NCBI GenBank assembly: GCA_022826385.1
Contig: JAJDUZ010000051.1
Location: 1-64,000 of the forward strand
DNA: 64,000 nt
Direction of reading: 5' to 3'
Source: Silicimonas sp.
GTDB taxonomy: Bacteria > Pseudomonadota > Alphaproteobacteria > Rhodobacterales > Rhodobacteraceae
Shown: positions 1 to 8,979 of the stretch, piece after piece
How the letters are laid out: each line of letters begins with the position of its first letter
Numbering within the stretch: the first letter of the stretch is position 1
Position numbers and translations under genes: made by a program
The notes under the pieces: generated by a model
Seen by the model: the letters and a program-made list of their open reading frames with translations, nothing else
Told to the model about the DNA's origin: nothing
Database searches by the model: none

Positions 1-94
1 GCTTAATCACCCGCCATTCTTCGTCGCTCAAATCGCTTTCATATCGGTCCGAACTACGCTTATACTTCGCGCGGGTGGTCTCGTTCCAAGCCAT
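1..94 (-). CDS. IS5-family transposase, N-terminal fragment (cut by window edge)
   Basis: Thirty-one codons are visible from ATG at base 94: the protein starts MAWNETTRAKYKRSSDRYES and continues with a DLSDEEW motif. This matches the conserved N-terminus of IS5-family transposases common in Rhodobacteraceae, in which a D-L-[ST]-D-x-E-W motif opens the protein. The DDE catalytic domain would lie to the left of the window. A GGAGGG ribosome binding site lies just upstream. The reading frame is intact as far as seen, so nothing shows whether the element is active. Confidence 0.75.
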   Translation of the reverse strand, partial: MAWNETTRAKYKRSSDRYESDLSDEEWRVIK

Positions 95-173
95 GTGGCC
101 CTCCCTGTCTGTGGTCAAATTCAGTAGGGAAATACCATATCCGATGAGACCATCCACATTCTAGGTCAGGCTC
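1..173 (-). mobile_element. Left-edge fragment of an IS5-family insertion sequence (boundary inferred)
   Basis: The first 94 bases encode the N-terminus of an IS5-type transposase reading out of the window, and the following approximately 80 bases separate it from the stop codon of serA. The element probably ends close to that stop, because the sequence just after it (from base 173 downwards on the minus strand, GAGCCTGACC) would sit where a terminal inverted repeat is expected. The other end lies outside the window, so the repeat cannot be confirmed. Confidence 0.55.
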
Positions 174-1775
174 TCAGGCCACGTCGAACATCATCGGGCG
201 CACCTGGCTGAACAGCCCGGTCGCTTTCAGGTCTTCGACAGCCTTCGCCGGCACCGGCTCGTCGACATAGAGAAGCGCGATCGCATCGCCGTTCTTCTCG
301 GACCGGCCAAGGGTAAAGTTCGCGATGTTGACGCCGTTCGACCCCATCGTCTGACCCAGCGCACCGATGATGCCGGGCACGTCCTCGTTGGTGGTATAGA
401 CCATATGCGCCCCGATCTCGGCATCGATGTTGATGCCCTTGATCTGGATGAAGCGCGGCTTGCCATCGCTGAAGACCGTGCCCGCAATCGACCGCTCGCG
501 CTGATCGGTGACGACCGTCAGCTTGATATAGGCGTCGAACACACCCGACTTTTCCTGCGTCGTGGTGCTGATCTTCACACCGCGATCCTTGGCCAGAACC
601 GGGGCCGAGACCATGTTCACGTCCGGGTTGTTGGCCTGCATGATCCCGGCGACCGCCGCCGCATTCAGCGCAGCCGTGTTCATCGCCGCGACCTCGCCGT
701 TGTACAGGATGTTGATCGCCCGAATGGGCTCTTCCGTCAGTTGCCCCACGAACGACCCAAGATGACCGGCCAGCTTGACCCACGGCCCCATGATCTTGGC
801 TTCCTCGGCGGTGACCGATGGCATGTTCAGCGCGTTGCTGACGGCGCCCGTCAGCAGATAGTCGGACATCTGCTCGGCCACTTGAAGGGCCACGTTTTCC
901 TGCGCCTCGGTCGTGGCCGCACCAAGATGCGGCGTCACGACAACGTTCGGCAGATTGAAAAGCGGGTTCTCGGTCGCCGGTTCCTCGGCAAAGACGTCGA
1001 ACGCGGCGCCTGCCACGTGACCCGATTTCAGAAGCTCGGCCAAAGCCTCTTCGTCGACCAGTCCGCCCCGCGCGCAGTTGACGATGCGAACGCCCTTCTT
1101 GGTTTTCGCCAGGTTCTCGCGGCTCAGGATGTTCCGCGTGCCGTCCAGCAGTGGCGTGTGCAGCGTGATGAAGTCGGACCGCGCCAGAAGCTCGTCCAGT
1201 TCGACCTTCTCGGCCCCTTTTTCCGAGATCTTCTCATCGCTCAGCGTCGGGTCATAGGCGATGACCTTCATCTGCAAACCCAAGGCCCGGTTGGCGACGA
1301 TGCCGCCGATATTGCCGATACCGATCACGCCCAGCGTCTTGTTGGTCAGCTCTGTCCCCATGAACTTCGACTTCTCCCACTTGCCGGCATGGGTCGATTC
1401 ACTGGCTTCGGGAATTTGCCGTGCCACGGCGAACATCATCGCGATGGCATGTTCGGCGGTGGTGATCATGTTGCCGAAGGGCGTGTTCATCACGATCACA
1501 CCTTTCTTCGAGGCCGCCACCTTGTCGATATTGTCCGTCCCGATCCCGGCGCGGCCAATGACCTTCAGGTTGTCGGCGGCGGCAAGGATCTTCTCGGTGA
1601 CCTTGGTGGCCGAGCGGATGGCAAGGCCGTCATATTCCCCGATGACTTCCAGAAGACGGTCCTTGTCCTTGCCTAGGCCCGGCTCGAAGGTGACGTCGAT
1701 GCCGCGATCACGGAAGATTTGTACGGCGGTTTCAGACAGTTTGTCCGAGACGAGAACTTTGGGTTGCTTGGTCAT
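174..1775 (-). CDS. serA: D-3-phosphoglycerate dehydrogenase
   Basis: Catalyses the first step of serine synthesis, NAD-dependent oxidation of 3-phosphoglycerate to 3-phosphohydroxypyruvate, in the cytoplasm. The 533-residue protein has the long three-part form: 2-hydroxyacid dehydrogenase domain with the Rossmann loop GIGNIG at about 152-157, catalytic Arg in CARGG at about 236 and His in TPHLGAAT at about 283; an intervening domain; and a C-terminal ACT domain (about 455-530) with NEDVPGIIG, the expected serine-feedback site. The start MTKQPKVLVSDKL matches the family start; an upstream in-frame extension of 18 codons is not conserved-looking. It follows serC in one operon, and an insertion sequence lies immediately after its stop. 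Confidence 0.96.
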   Translation of the reverse strand: MTKQPKVLVSDKLSETAVQIFRDRGIDVTFEPGLGKDKDRLLEVIGEYDGLAIRSATKVTEKILAAADNLKVIGRAGIGTDNIDKVAASKKGVIVMNTPFGNMITTAEHAIAMMFAVARQIPEASESTHAGKWEKSKFMGTELTNKTLGVIGIGNIGGIVANRALGLQMKVIAYDPTLSDEKISEKGAEKVELDELLARSDFITLHTPLLDGTRNILSRENLAKTKKGVRIVNCARGGLVDEEALAELLKSGHVAGAAFDVFAEEPATENPLFNLPNVVVTPHLGAATTEAQENVALQVAEQMSDYLLTGAVSNALNMPSVTAEEAKIMGPWVKLAGHLGSFVGQLTEEPIRAINILYNGEVAAMNTAALNAAAVAGIMQANNPDVNMVSAPVLAKDRGVKISTTTQEKSGVFDAYIKLTVVTDQRERSIAGTVFSDGKPRFIQIKGINIDAEIGAHMVYTTNEDVPGIIGALGQTMGSNGVNIANFTLGRSEKNGDAIALLYVDEPVPAKAVEDLKATGLFSQVRPMMFDVA

Positions 1776-1853
1776 GTCATAATTCCAGCGTTCAGGCGCA
1801 CCGACGCAATACCGACGTGATACCGACACGGGGCCGATGCGCGAAAATGGGGG

Positions 1854-3008
1854 TCAGGCGGCTGCGGAAAGCGCCGCGATTTCTGCGTTGAAAGCCCAGT
1901 CGAGCCACGGTGTCAGCACCTCGAGATCCGAGGTCTCGACCGTGGCACCACACCAAATCCGCAGACCCGGAGGCGCATCGCGATAGGCTCCGACATCCAG
2001 CGCAACACCTTCGGCTTCCAGCCGCTTGGCCACGGCCTTGGCGAAGCTCGCGCCATCAGTGATACGCGGATCGGTGAACTTGAGACAGACGCTGGTGTTC
2101 GACCAAGTCTCTGGATTCTCAGCCAGATTGGCGATCCAGTCACGCTCGGCACAGAAATCCCAAAGCACCTTGGCATTGGCATCGGCCCGCGCCATGAGGC
2201 CGCTCAGGCCACCAACGCTTTCGGCCCAGTCAAGCGCTTTCAGATAGTCCTCGACGCACAGCATCGAAGGCGTGTTGATCGTGGCCCCATCGAAGACGCC
2301 CGCGATGATCTTGCCGCCCTTGGTCAGCCGGAAAATCTTCGGCAAGGGCCAGGAAGGTGTATACGTTTCAAGACGTTCCACCGCACGCGGGCTCAGGATC
2401 AACATCCCATGCGCCGCCTCACCGCCCAGCACTTTCTGCCAGGAATAGGTCACGACATCGAGCCGGTCCCACGGCAGATCCTGTGCAAACGCCGCGCTTG
2501 TTGCGTCACAGATCGTCAGCCCTTCGCGGTCGACGGGGATCTCGAAACTGTCCGGCACGCGCACGCCAGACGTCGTGCCGTTCCATGTAAAGACGACATC
2601 CGAGTTCCAGTCGACAGCCGCCAGATCGACGATCTCGCCATACTCGGCGGTGGTGACTTTTGCGTCCAGTTTCAACTGCTTCACGCAGTCGGTTACCCAA
2701 CCCGCGCCAAAGCTTTCCCAAGCCAGCATCTCGACCGGGCGCGCGCCCAGCAGGTTCCACATCGCCATTTCGACGGCGCCAGTGTCCGATGCCGGAACGA
2801 TTCCGATCAGGTAGTCGGCGGGAATGCCCAGAATCGAACGCGTGCGCTCGATCGCATCCTTCAGCTTGGTCTTGCCAACCGCAGCACGGTGCGAGCGCCC
2901 CAGGGCAGCGTCGGACAGACTTTCCAGTGTGAAGACAGGAGGTTTGGCACAAGGGCCAGACGAAAAACGCGGATTAGCCGGCCGCGTTGCCGGTGCAGTG
3001 GTATCCAT
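1854..3008 (-). CDS. serC: Phosphoserine aminotransferase
   Basis: Converts 3-phosphohydroxypyruvate and glutamate to O-phosphoserine and 2-oxoglutarate with PLP. The 384-residue protein begins [19 protein letters not shown], the typical alphaproteobacterial form, and carries the PLP lysine in [13 protein letters not shown] (Lys about 192) with the supporting CDATSAAF strand before it. The start at 3008 is chosen because GGAAGGA lies 7 bases upstream; the frame is open further, but that stretch is the folded leader. First gene of the serC-serA operon, 78 bases from serA. Confidence 0.95.
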   Translation of the reverse strand: MDTTAPATRPANPRFSSGPCAKPPVFTLESLSDAALGRSHRAAVGKTKLKDAIERTRSILGIPADYLIGIVPASDTGAVEMAMWNLLGARPVEMLAWESFGAGWVTDCVKQLKLDAKVTTAEYGEIVDLAAVDWNSDVVFTWNGTTSGVRVPDSFEIPVDREGLTICDATSAAFAQDLPWDRLDVVTYSWQKVLGGEAAHGMLILSPRAVERLETYTPSWPLPKIFRLTKGGKIIAGVFDGATINTPSMLCVEDYLKALDWAESVGGLSGLMARADANAKVLWDFCAERDWIANLAENPETWSNTSVCLKFTDPRITDGASFAKAVAKRLEAEGVALDVGAYRDAPPGLRIWCGATVETSDLEVLTPWLDWAFNAEIAALSAAA

Positions 3009-3075
3009 TTCTGAATATCCTTCCAGATATGCGCCCTTCGTTGGGGAAGGGTGTCCCACGGATGCGGATATTCGG
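3009..3075 (-). promoter_or_regulatory. serC leader RNA structure (serC-motif candidate)
   Basis: Read on the minus strand, GAATATCC (3073-3066) is perfectly complementary to GGATATTC (3020-3013), which directly overlaps the serC ribosome binding region and ends 4 bases before the ATG. Inside it CCCTTC (3051-3046) and GAAGGG (3039-3034) form a second hairpin. The pairing would occlude ribosome access. A conserved two-hairpin serC RNA motif upstream of serC-serA operons is known in Alphaproteobacteria; identity with that family is inferred from position and architecture, not from an alignment. Confidence 0.6.
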
Positions 3076-3144
3076 GCGACGGTGCTTTCGCAAGTCACAA
3101 TTTGTCGCTAGAGGCTCGACGTATCTAAAATTCTACAGGGTGCC

Positions 3145-4005
3145 ATGCCGATCATTTCGCTCATCTCACCGCCCGGCGCGCTCGACCCCGCTCTGGTGTC
3201 GTCGCTTCAAGCCGCATTTGGCGCCACCGGCGACGCGGTCTGGCTCTCGCCTGATGAAGCAGCCGAGTTTCCCGTCGCAGTTGCGCCAAGCCATCTGGAA
3301 GATGTCCGCAAGAACCTTGCGGACCAACCGGTCGATCTGAACCTTTTGCCGGACGGGAACCGTCGAAAGTCGCTGCTGATCGCCGACATGGACAGCACCA
3401 TGATCCAGCAGGAATGCATCGACGAACTGGCGGCGGAAGCCGGTGTTGGCGACCGTGTCGCCGACATAACCGCGCGCGCCATGAACGGCGAACTTGATTT
3501 CGAAGAGGCGATCATCGAGCGCGTCGGTTTGCTGAAGGGTTTGCCAGTCGACGTGATTGACCAAGTGCTGGCCACGCGAATTACCTATGCGCCCGGCGGC
3601 GAGACCCTGATCAAAACCATGAAAGCCCATGGCGCATATACTGCGCTGGTTTCAGGCGGTTTTCTTCAATTCACAACCAAGGTCGGCGCTGCTCTGGGGT
3701 TCGACGAGACCCGTGCCAACCAACTGATCGAAGCCGACGGCCACCTGACGGGAGACGTCGCCCGGCCGATCTTGGGACGCGACGCCAAGGTCGATTCGTT
3801 GCTGGAACTGTCACCGAATCCTCTGGATGCGATTGCCGTTGGCGATGGTGCGAATGATTTGGGGATGATCGAAAAAGCCGGTTTGGGCGTTGCGTTGCAC
3901 GCGAAACCGGTTGTTGCAGATGCTGCCCCGCAGAAAATATGTCACACAGACTTGACAGCCTTGCTTTTCTTGCAGGGTTACACGTGCTATGAGTTCTCTA
4001 CCTAA
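3145..4005 (+). CDS. serB: Phosphoserine phosphatase
   Basis: Last step of serine synthesis: hydrolysis of O-phosphoserine to serine. The 286-residue protein is a HAD phosphatase with the nucleophile motif DMDSTMIQQECIDELA (Asp about 81), the SGGF motif II at about 171, and the motif III/IV pair around VGDGANDLGMIEKAGLGVAL. The first 75 residues form the short N-terminal region typical of SerB. It is transcribed divergently from serC, so the three serine genes share one intergenic region of 136 bases. Confidence 0.96.
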   Translation: MPIISLISPPGALDPALVSSLQAAFGATGDAVWLSPDEAAEFPVAVAPSHLEDVRKNLADQPVDLNLLPDGNRRKSLLIADMDSTMIQQECIDELAAEAGVGDRVADITARAMNGELDFEEAIIERVGLLKGLPVDVIDQVLATRITYAPGGETLIKTMKAHGAYTALVSGGFLQFTTKVGAALGFDETRANQLIEADGHLTGDVARPILGRDAKVDSLLELSPNPLDAIAVGDGANDLGMIEKAGLGVALHAKPVVADAAPQKICHTDLTALLFLQGYTCYEFST

Positions 4006-4040
4006 GGCTGATTACTGAAGTTTACCTGCGCACCGTAAAT

Positions 4041-4054
4041 TTGACATAGATCAA
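4041..4054 (+). promoter_or_regulatory. FNR/FnrL-type binding site
   Basis: TTGACATAGATCAA matches the FNR consensus TTGAT-N4-ATCAA at nine of ten defined positions. It sits 74 bases before the start of the YCII-like gene at 4128, in a 122-base intergenic region, so it is well placed to control that gene by oxygen availability. FnrL is the usual regulator of such boxes in Rhodobacteraceae. The regulatory role is inferred. Confidence 0.6.
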
Positions 4055-4127
4055 AGTTTCCCGGGGCCGTGCACTTAAACTGAAGATACCGCAGCCTTTG
4101 GCTGAACTGCAGAATGGGAACAGCACG

Positions 4128-4547
4128 ATGTCGGACTTTTTGTTTATTTTTTTCAGATCCCCAATTGATGAAACCGACGACGCGGCAGCTGCACGTAACG
4201 AGAAATGGCAGAATTGGGTCGATGCCAACAGATCCTCAATCCGGGATGCCGGCGGCCTTTTGGGGTCAGCCTGGACGGTTTCACAAGACGATGAAACGTT
4301 TTTGGGCCGCGAATACCCGTCGACAGCCTACATGATCGTGCGCGCCCGATCGAAAGAGCACGCCTTGTCGCTGGCGGCTACGTGCCCCGAAGTGGCTTTG
4401 GGCGGCTCTATCGAAGTCGCCGAACTGCACCGCGACGAACCCGACGCCGAGAATGTCGAAGCCTTGCCGCTGGCGACGATCGGGCCGATCGCAAATCATT
4501 ATCTCGACGAAGACAAGGACGATACGTCCAGCAAACGTCGCGCATAA
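4128..4547 (+). CDS. YCII/DGPF-domain-like protein of unknown function
   Basis: A 139-residue soluble protein resembling the YCII-related/DGPF fold: an N-terminal beta strand (MSDFLFIFF), a helix with WQNWVDANR, the AGGLLGSAWTV segment, and the ARSKEHALSLAATCP helix followed by a final strand GGSIEVAEL. These small ferredoxin-like proteins are often encoded near redox or sigma-factor genes, but no reaction can be assigned. Its C-terminus is an acidic and then basic tail. The start at 4128 is favoured over an in-frame ATG 30 bases earlier because the fold begins there. A near-consensus FNR site lies upstream. Confidence 0.7.
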   Translation: MSDFLFIFFRSPIDETDDAAAARNEKWQNWVDANRSSIRDAGGLLGSAWTVSQDDETFLGREYPSTAYMIVRARSKEHALSLAATCPEVALGGSIEVAELHRDEPDAENVEALPLATIGPIANHYLDEDKDDTSSKRRA

Positions 4548-4596
4548 CACGCGGGTAAAGCTTCCCCTCCCCTTGCGGACCCGTTAAGTCGGGCGC

Positions 4597-5697
4597 ATGA
4601 GTTTGAATACCTACGGACATCTTTTTCGCGTCACCACGTGGGGCGAAAGTCACGGCCCGGCCCTTGGCGCGACCATTGACGGTTGCCCGCCGGGCATTCC
4701 CGTTGTCGCGGAAGACCTACAAGTCTGGCTCGACAAACGCAAACCCGGCCAGAACAAATACACGACGCAGCGCCGCGAGGCGGACGAGGTTGAAATCCTG
4801 TCAGGCGTTTTTGAAGGACGGTCCACCGGCACGCCGATCCAGTTGATGATCCGGAACACGGACCAGCGGTCCAAGGACTATGGCGACATCGCCGAGAAGT
4901 TCCGCCCCGGCCACGCCGACATCACCTATTGGCAGAAGTACGGGATTCGAGACTATCGCGGCGGCGGACGGTCCTCGGCGCGCGAAACCGCCGCCCGCGT
5001 GGCCGCCGGAGGTGTCGCCCGCGCGGCGTTGGCCGAATTGGCTCCGGGGCTTCAAGTCATTGGCTACATGGTCGGCATGGGCGAGAAGAGCATCGACCGC
5101 AGTCGCTTCGACTGGGACGAGATCGAACGGAACCCCTTCTGGACGCCCGACGCCGAAGCTGCGGCAGACTGGGCCGGTTATCTTGACGGTCTGCGGAAGT
5201 CGGGATCGTCAGTCGGCGCCCTAATCGAAGTGACCGTGCGCGGCTGCCCACCGGGCCTTGGTGCACCGGTTTACGGCAAGCTCGACACCGATCTGGCCGC
5301 CGCGATGATGAGCATCAACGCCGTCAAAGGCGTCGAGATTGGCGAAGGCATGGCCGCCGCCCGACTGACCGGTGAAGCCAACGCTGACGAGATATCGATG
5401 GGCCCTGACGGGCCGGTTTACAGCTCGAACCATTCGGGGGGTATTCTTGGCGGCATCTCCACCGGGCAGGACATCGTTGTGCGCTTCGCGGTGAAGCCAA
5501 CCTCGTCGATCCTGACATCGCGCAAGACCATCACGAAATCCGGTGAAGACACCGAGATCATCACCAAGGGTCGCCATGACCCTTGCGTCGGCATTCGCGC
5601 GGTTCCGGTGGCCGAAGCCATGGCCGCTGCCGTGGTGCTGGACCACCTGCTGCTGGATCGTGGGCAGACGGGGGGCCAGCGCGGGCCAATCGGGTGA
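4597..5697 (+). CDS. aroC: Chorismate synthase
   Basis: Seventh step of the shikimate pathway: converts 5-enolpyruvylshikimate-3-phosphate to chorismate, using reduced FMN catalytically. The 366-residue protein carries all three family signatures: [18 protein letters not shown] near the N-terminus, [20 protein letters not shown] at about 120-140, and the C-terminal [17 protein letters not shown]. The length is normal for AroC. No ribosome binding site better than a weak purine run is seen. The stop codon overlaps the start of the next gene (TGATG). Confidence 0.97.
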   Translation: MSLNTYGHLFRVTTWGESHGPALGATIDGCPPGIPVVAEDLQVWLDKRKPGQNKYTTQRREADEVEILSGVFEGRSTGTPIQLMIRNTDQRSKDYGDIAEKFRPGHADITYWQKYGIRDYRGGGRSSARETAARVAAGGVARAALAELAPGLQVIGYMVGMGEKSIDRSRFDWDEIERNPFWTPDAEAAADWAGYLDGLRKSGSSVGALIEVTVRGCPPGLGAPVYGKLDTDLAAAMMSINAVKGVEIGEGMAAARLTGEANADEISMGPDGPVYSSNHSGGILGGISTGQDIVVRFAVKPTSSILTSRKTITKSGEDTEIITKGRHDPCVGIRAVPVAEAMAAAVVLDHLLLDRGQTGGQRGPIG

Positions 5698-6149
5698 TGG
5701 CGGACCGTTTCCTTGTCGTCATTCCGGTCGATCCGAAGGCGCCTTTGCCGGAAACGTCTGACGCGGTGCGGGGCGCTTTGGCAAACATCGCCGGCACGAC
5801 CCAAGCGCGGGTGAAGGACTATGGAAAGCTCCAGTTCATCGATGCTGGTTTGAACGCCCAAAGCATCACTTGCCCGACCTGCCAACAAGACGTGGCCGAG
5901 GATCAATGGCACATGTGGATGCAAGAAGACTGGCACGGGGCCGAGGGCTTTCACCTGCACAAACACCAGATGCCCTGCTGCGGGGCCACCCTGACCGTGA
6001 ACGATCTGCTCTATGATGCGCCTCAGGGGTTTGCCCGCTGGTTCATCGGGGCACGCACGGAACGGGAAGGACTTTTGGCGCCAGAGGAGCTGTCGCAACT
6101 CGAAGCCGTCGCAGGTCTGCCGCTGAAAGCGATCGCCCAGAGATACTGA
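5697..6149 (+). CDS. Unknown cysteine-rich (zinc-ribbon-like) protein
   Basis: A 150-residue protein translationally coupled to aroC through the TGATG overlap. I do not recognise a named family. Visible features are a CPTC knuckle at residues 59-62, an unusual adjacent cysteine pair in MPCCG (94-95), and a HLHKH cluster just before it (88-90), together suggesting a bound zinc or iron. The N-terminal half begins [19 protein letters not shown] and looks like an alpha/beta domain. There is no signal peptide or membrane segment. The coupling to aroC may only reflect shared transcription. Its 3' end abuts the convergent DUF389 gene. Confidence 0.7.
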   Translation: MADRFLVVIPVDPKAPLPETSDAVRGALANIAGTTQARVKDYGKLQFIDAGLNAQSITCPTCQQDVAEDQWHMWMQEDWHGAEGFHLHKHQMPCCGATLTVNDLLYDAPQGFARWFIGARTEREGLLAPEELSQLEAVAGLPLKAIAQRY

Positions 6150-7160
6150 CTATCTGTGCACCTGGCTCCACATCAGCCCGCCAAGAACCAAAAGAAGCAC
6201 GACCCAGACGAGTCCGCTGGCCATGCGACCCCGAGCGGCTTTCTTGTCTTCGAAGAATGTCCGGGGGCGAATACCCCTCCAGAAAAGGATCGTGTGCGCG
6301 GCAAGGTTGACCGACACGATGTTCACGGCCAGCAGCATCGCTGCCCCGCTGGCCAGCGCCCACTGACCTGCGCCCAGAAAGATGCCTATGGCACTGGTTG
6401 GCGGCAGCAGGGCAACGGCCACCATCACGCCGACCAGCGCCGAGGACACACCGGTGACCAGCGACAAGGCCGCGGCCGCGCCCGAGGCCAATGCAATCGC
6501 CATGCCATCAAAGCCAATTTCCGACCGTGACAACAATTCGTCAGACGACAATGCGCCGGTCCAGCCGTACCCGATGACGATGCTCAACAGCAGCGCCACG
6601 ACAAGACCAACAACATTGGTGATGAGAGACCGGCCGATCAACTTTTCATCCCCAAGGGCGACCCCGCCCGAGAAGGCCAGGTTCGGTCCCAGCAAGGGCG
6701 CAATCACCATCGCCCCGACGACAACGGCAACGCTGTCCGTCAACATGCCAAGGGCTGCAACAATCGTCGAAAGCAGGACAAACACGACATAGGTCTGGTC
6801 CAGCTTCGCCTGCCCCCACACGGTGTTCCAGACCTCTTCCCGGGTCATGCCGCCGATCTTGTTTTCCGATGCCTTCTTGCGCTTCTTTTCCGCTTCGGCC
6901 TCGTCACGCGGCAAGGGCACCGTCGTTTCGACCGGCAGGATTGTCAGGCGCCAGTCGCTTTGCGCCGAAAGCGCGGCCTGCACGGAATCCACAAGCGCCT
7001 GCCGCGTTTCCGAACCGGCCAGCATCTGAAGCGAGGTACGACCCTCGCGCTGCGTTTCGGCATAGGTCCGGATGCCCGAGGCGCCAAGCTCTTCTGCCTT
7101 GCGACGAAGCGCCGGAATCGATTGGTCCGGCGCGCTGACAATGATCATGCGAACGCTCAT
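6150..7160 (-). CDS. DUF389 (TIGR00341) membrane protein
   Basis: A 336-residue protein with an N-terminal cytoplasmic domain of about 115 residues (start MSVRMIIVSAPDQ) followed by a six-or-so helix membrane domain. The segment SVAVVVGAMVIAPLLGPNLAFSG with MVIAPLLGP is the signature of DUF389. The biochemical function of the family is unknown; transport has been suggested from its topology. The start at 7160 is preferred to one nine codons upstream by comparison with the family. The charged linker EAEAEKKRKKASEN separates the two domains. Confidence 0.85.
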   Translation of the reverse strand: MSVRMIIVSAPDQSIPALRRKAEELGASGIRTYAETQREGRTSLQMLAGSETRQALVDSVQAALSAQSDWRLTILPVETTVPLPRDEAEAEKKRKKASENKIGGMTREEVWNTVWGQAKLDQTYVVFVLLSTIVAALGMLTDSVAVVVGAMVIAPLLGPNLAFSGGVALGDEKLIGRSLITNVVGLVVALLLSIVIGYGWTGALSSDELLSRSEIGFDGMAIALASGAAAALSLVTGVSSALVGVMVAVALLPPTSAIGIFLGAGQWALASGAAMLLAVNIVSVNLAAHTILFWRGIRPRTFFEDKKAARGRMASGLVWVVLLLVLGGLMWSQVHR

Positions 7161-7312
7161 GTGCCGAACGCTAGTCGCTTCGTGCAAGGCAAACCAGTTT
7201 GCGCTTTCAATTTCGGCCGAATTGTTTTTCTTCTTGGCAAAAGTGTCCCGGCAAGCGTTTTGGCCGGGTGTGGAGGCGAGACCTCCAAAACCACATTGGA
7301 GTATTGCACCCC

Positions 7313-8185
7313 ATGGACATCCGCGCGCTGATCGCCGGGCTGACCTTTGCCCTGATCTGGTCCTCGGCCTTCACGTCGGCGCGGATCCTTGTGACCAATG
7401 CCCCGCCTTTGACGGTCTCGGCGCTGCGGTTCCTGATCGCGGGCCTCATCGCCTTGGCGCTTGCCCGCGCGCTTGGGCAGTCGCTGCGGCTGACCCCGCA
7501 GCAGTGGCGGCTGACGATCCTCTTCGGCATTTGCCAGAACGCGCTGTATCTGGGCCTCAACTTCGTCGCCATGCAAACGGTCGAGGCATCGGTGGCCGCC
7601 ATCATCGCTTCGTCTCTGCCGCTATTGGTGGCCCTCGCCGGCTGGCTGATCTCGGGCGAGAACGTGCGCCCGCTTGGAATGGTTGGACTGGCGGCCGGCA
7701 TTGCGGGCGTGCTGCTGATCATGGGCACCCGGATCACGCAGGGGCTCGACCTGGGCGGCGTCGCGCTGTGCACGCTGGCGGCCATGGCGCTGACCTTTGC
7801 GACGCTCGCGGTGCGGGGTGCCTCGGCGGGTGGCAACCTTGTCTCGGTTGTTGCTTGGCAAATGCTGATCGGGTGCGCCGCACTGACCGTCCCGGCACTG
7901 CTTTTCGAAACATGGGAAGCGAACCTGACCCCCCTTGTGCTGGGGGCGTTCGCCTATACCGTTTTGCTGCCCGGCCTTGTGGCCACCCTGATCTGGTTCT
8001 GGCTTGTGCGCCGGATCGGTGCGACGCGCGCTGCGACGTTCCACTTCCTGAACCCCGTCTTCGGTGTGGCCATTGCGGCGCTGTTGCTGGGCGAGCGTGT
8101 CGGGCCACTCGACGCGGTAGGCGTTCTGGTCACAACCCTTGGCATTCTGGCGGTTCAACTCTCTAAGGCCGAGAGAACCAGCTGA
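7313..8185 (+). CDS. DMT-superfamily (EamA) transporter
   Basis: A 290-residue inner-membrane protein with ten predicted helices arranged as two EamA repeats of five; the first opens with LIAGLTFALIWSSAFTSARI and the second around ALCTLAAMALTFATLAVRG. EamA proteins export metabolites or amino acids, but the substrate cannot be read from sequence. The start MDIRALIAGL has GGAG 12 bases upstream. An upstream in-frame extension overlaps the divergent promoter region and is rejected. It is followed by 69 bases and the redox pair. Confidence 0.85.
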   Translation: MDIRALIAGLTFALIWSSAFTSARILVTNAPPLTVSALRFLIAGLIALALARALGQSLRLTPQQWRLTILFGICQNALYLGLNFVAMQTVEASVAAIIASSLPLLVALAGWLISGENVRPLGMVGLAAGIAGVLLIMGTRITQGLDLGGVALCTLAAMALTFATLAVRGASAGGNLVSVVAWQMLIGCAALTVPALLFETWEANLTPLVLGAFAYTVLLPGLVATLIWFWLVRRIGATRAATFHFLNPVFGVAIAALLLGERVGPLDAVGVLVTTLGILAVQLSKAERTS

Positions 8186-8254
8186 AACACTTGATCTTTT
8201 CCTCTGACAGGCTTGTGAGATGACAGCGATCTGCACACGCTCCATATTCGCGTC

Positions 8255-8968
8255 GTGGAATATATTCTCGGATATGCTGCAGGTCTTCTGACGTTGATCA
8301 ACCCGTGCGTCCTGCCGATCCTGCCAATCGTGCTGGCAACGGCATTGCAGGCGGGTCGCATGGGACCGCTGGCCGTGGCCGCTGGCCTGAGCGTGTCCTT
8401 CGTGGCGCTCGGGCTGCTGGTCTCGATTGCCGGGCGTTCGCTGGGGATCACCGACCAGACGCTTTCCAATGCGGGTGCCGTTCTGATGATCCTCTTCGGT
8501 CTCGTGCTACTGGTACCGCGGTTCTCGGCAAGCTTTGCCACGGCCACGGCGGGCATGTCGGCCCGGGCCGATGCACAGATCGACAACACGGACACCAACG
8601 GCCTGACCGGGCAGTTCGTTGGCGGTATCCTTCTGGGTGCCGTCTGGAGCCCGTGCATCGGCCCGACGCTGGGCGGCGCCATCTCGCTGGCCAGTCAGGG
8701 CGAGAGCCTGATCCATGCGACACTGATCATGATCACTTTCGCGCTTGGTGTCTCGACCATCGTGGTCGGGCTTGGCTATGGCGCGCAATCCGTCATTCGA
8801 AAGCGCCAAGCGCTGATGCGCCGTTTGGCGGGGTCCGCCCGCCCGATCATGGGCGTTGTCTTCGTCGCCGTTGGCATCGCCATCCTTCTGAAATTTCACC
8901 ACTACCTGGAGTTCTGGGCGCTGGAGACCCTGCCAGCGTGGTTCACCGAACTTTCCGTCTCGATCTGA
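8255..8968 (+). CDS. CcdA/DsbD-type transmembrane thiol-disulfide transporter
   Basis: A 237-residue, six-helix protein of the DsbD transmembrane/CcdA family, which passes reducing equivalents from cytoplasmic thioredoxin across the inner membrane. The two intramembrane cysteines expected of the family are present: INPCVLP (Cys18) and WSPCIGP (Cys134), each flanked by prolines. The start is GTG at 8255 and has no obvious ribosome binding site, but it begins exactly at the first helix. The following gene, 11 bases downstream, encodes an exported thioredoxin that is the probable electron acceptor. Confidence 0.9.
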   Translation: MEYILGYAAGLLTLINPCVLPILPIVLATALQAGRMGPLAVAAGLSVSFVALGLLVSIAGRSLGITDQTLSNAGAVLMILFGLVLLVPRFSASFATATAGMSARADAQIDNTDTNGLTGQFVGGILLGAVWSPCIGPTLGGAISLASQGESLIHATLIMITFALGVSTIVVGLGYGAQSVIRKRQALMRRLAGSARPIMGVVFVAVGIAILLKFHHYLEFWALETLPAWFTELSVSI

Positions 8969-8979
8969 AAGGAACTGAT

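Noticed and set aside
405..1676. Long plus-strand open frame opposite serA
   Set aside because: A GC-rich shadow frame; serA on the other strand has complete family motifs and the shadow has no recognisable domain.
4022..4228. 68-codon minus-strand frame overlapping the YCII-like gene
   Set aside because: No ribosome binding site or motif and covers the FNR box; the plus-strand gene explains the region better.
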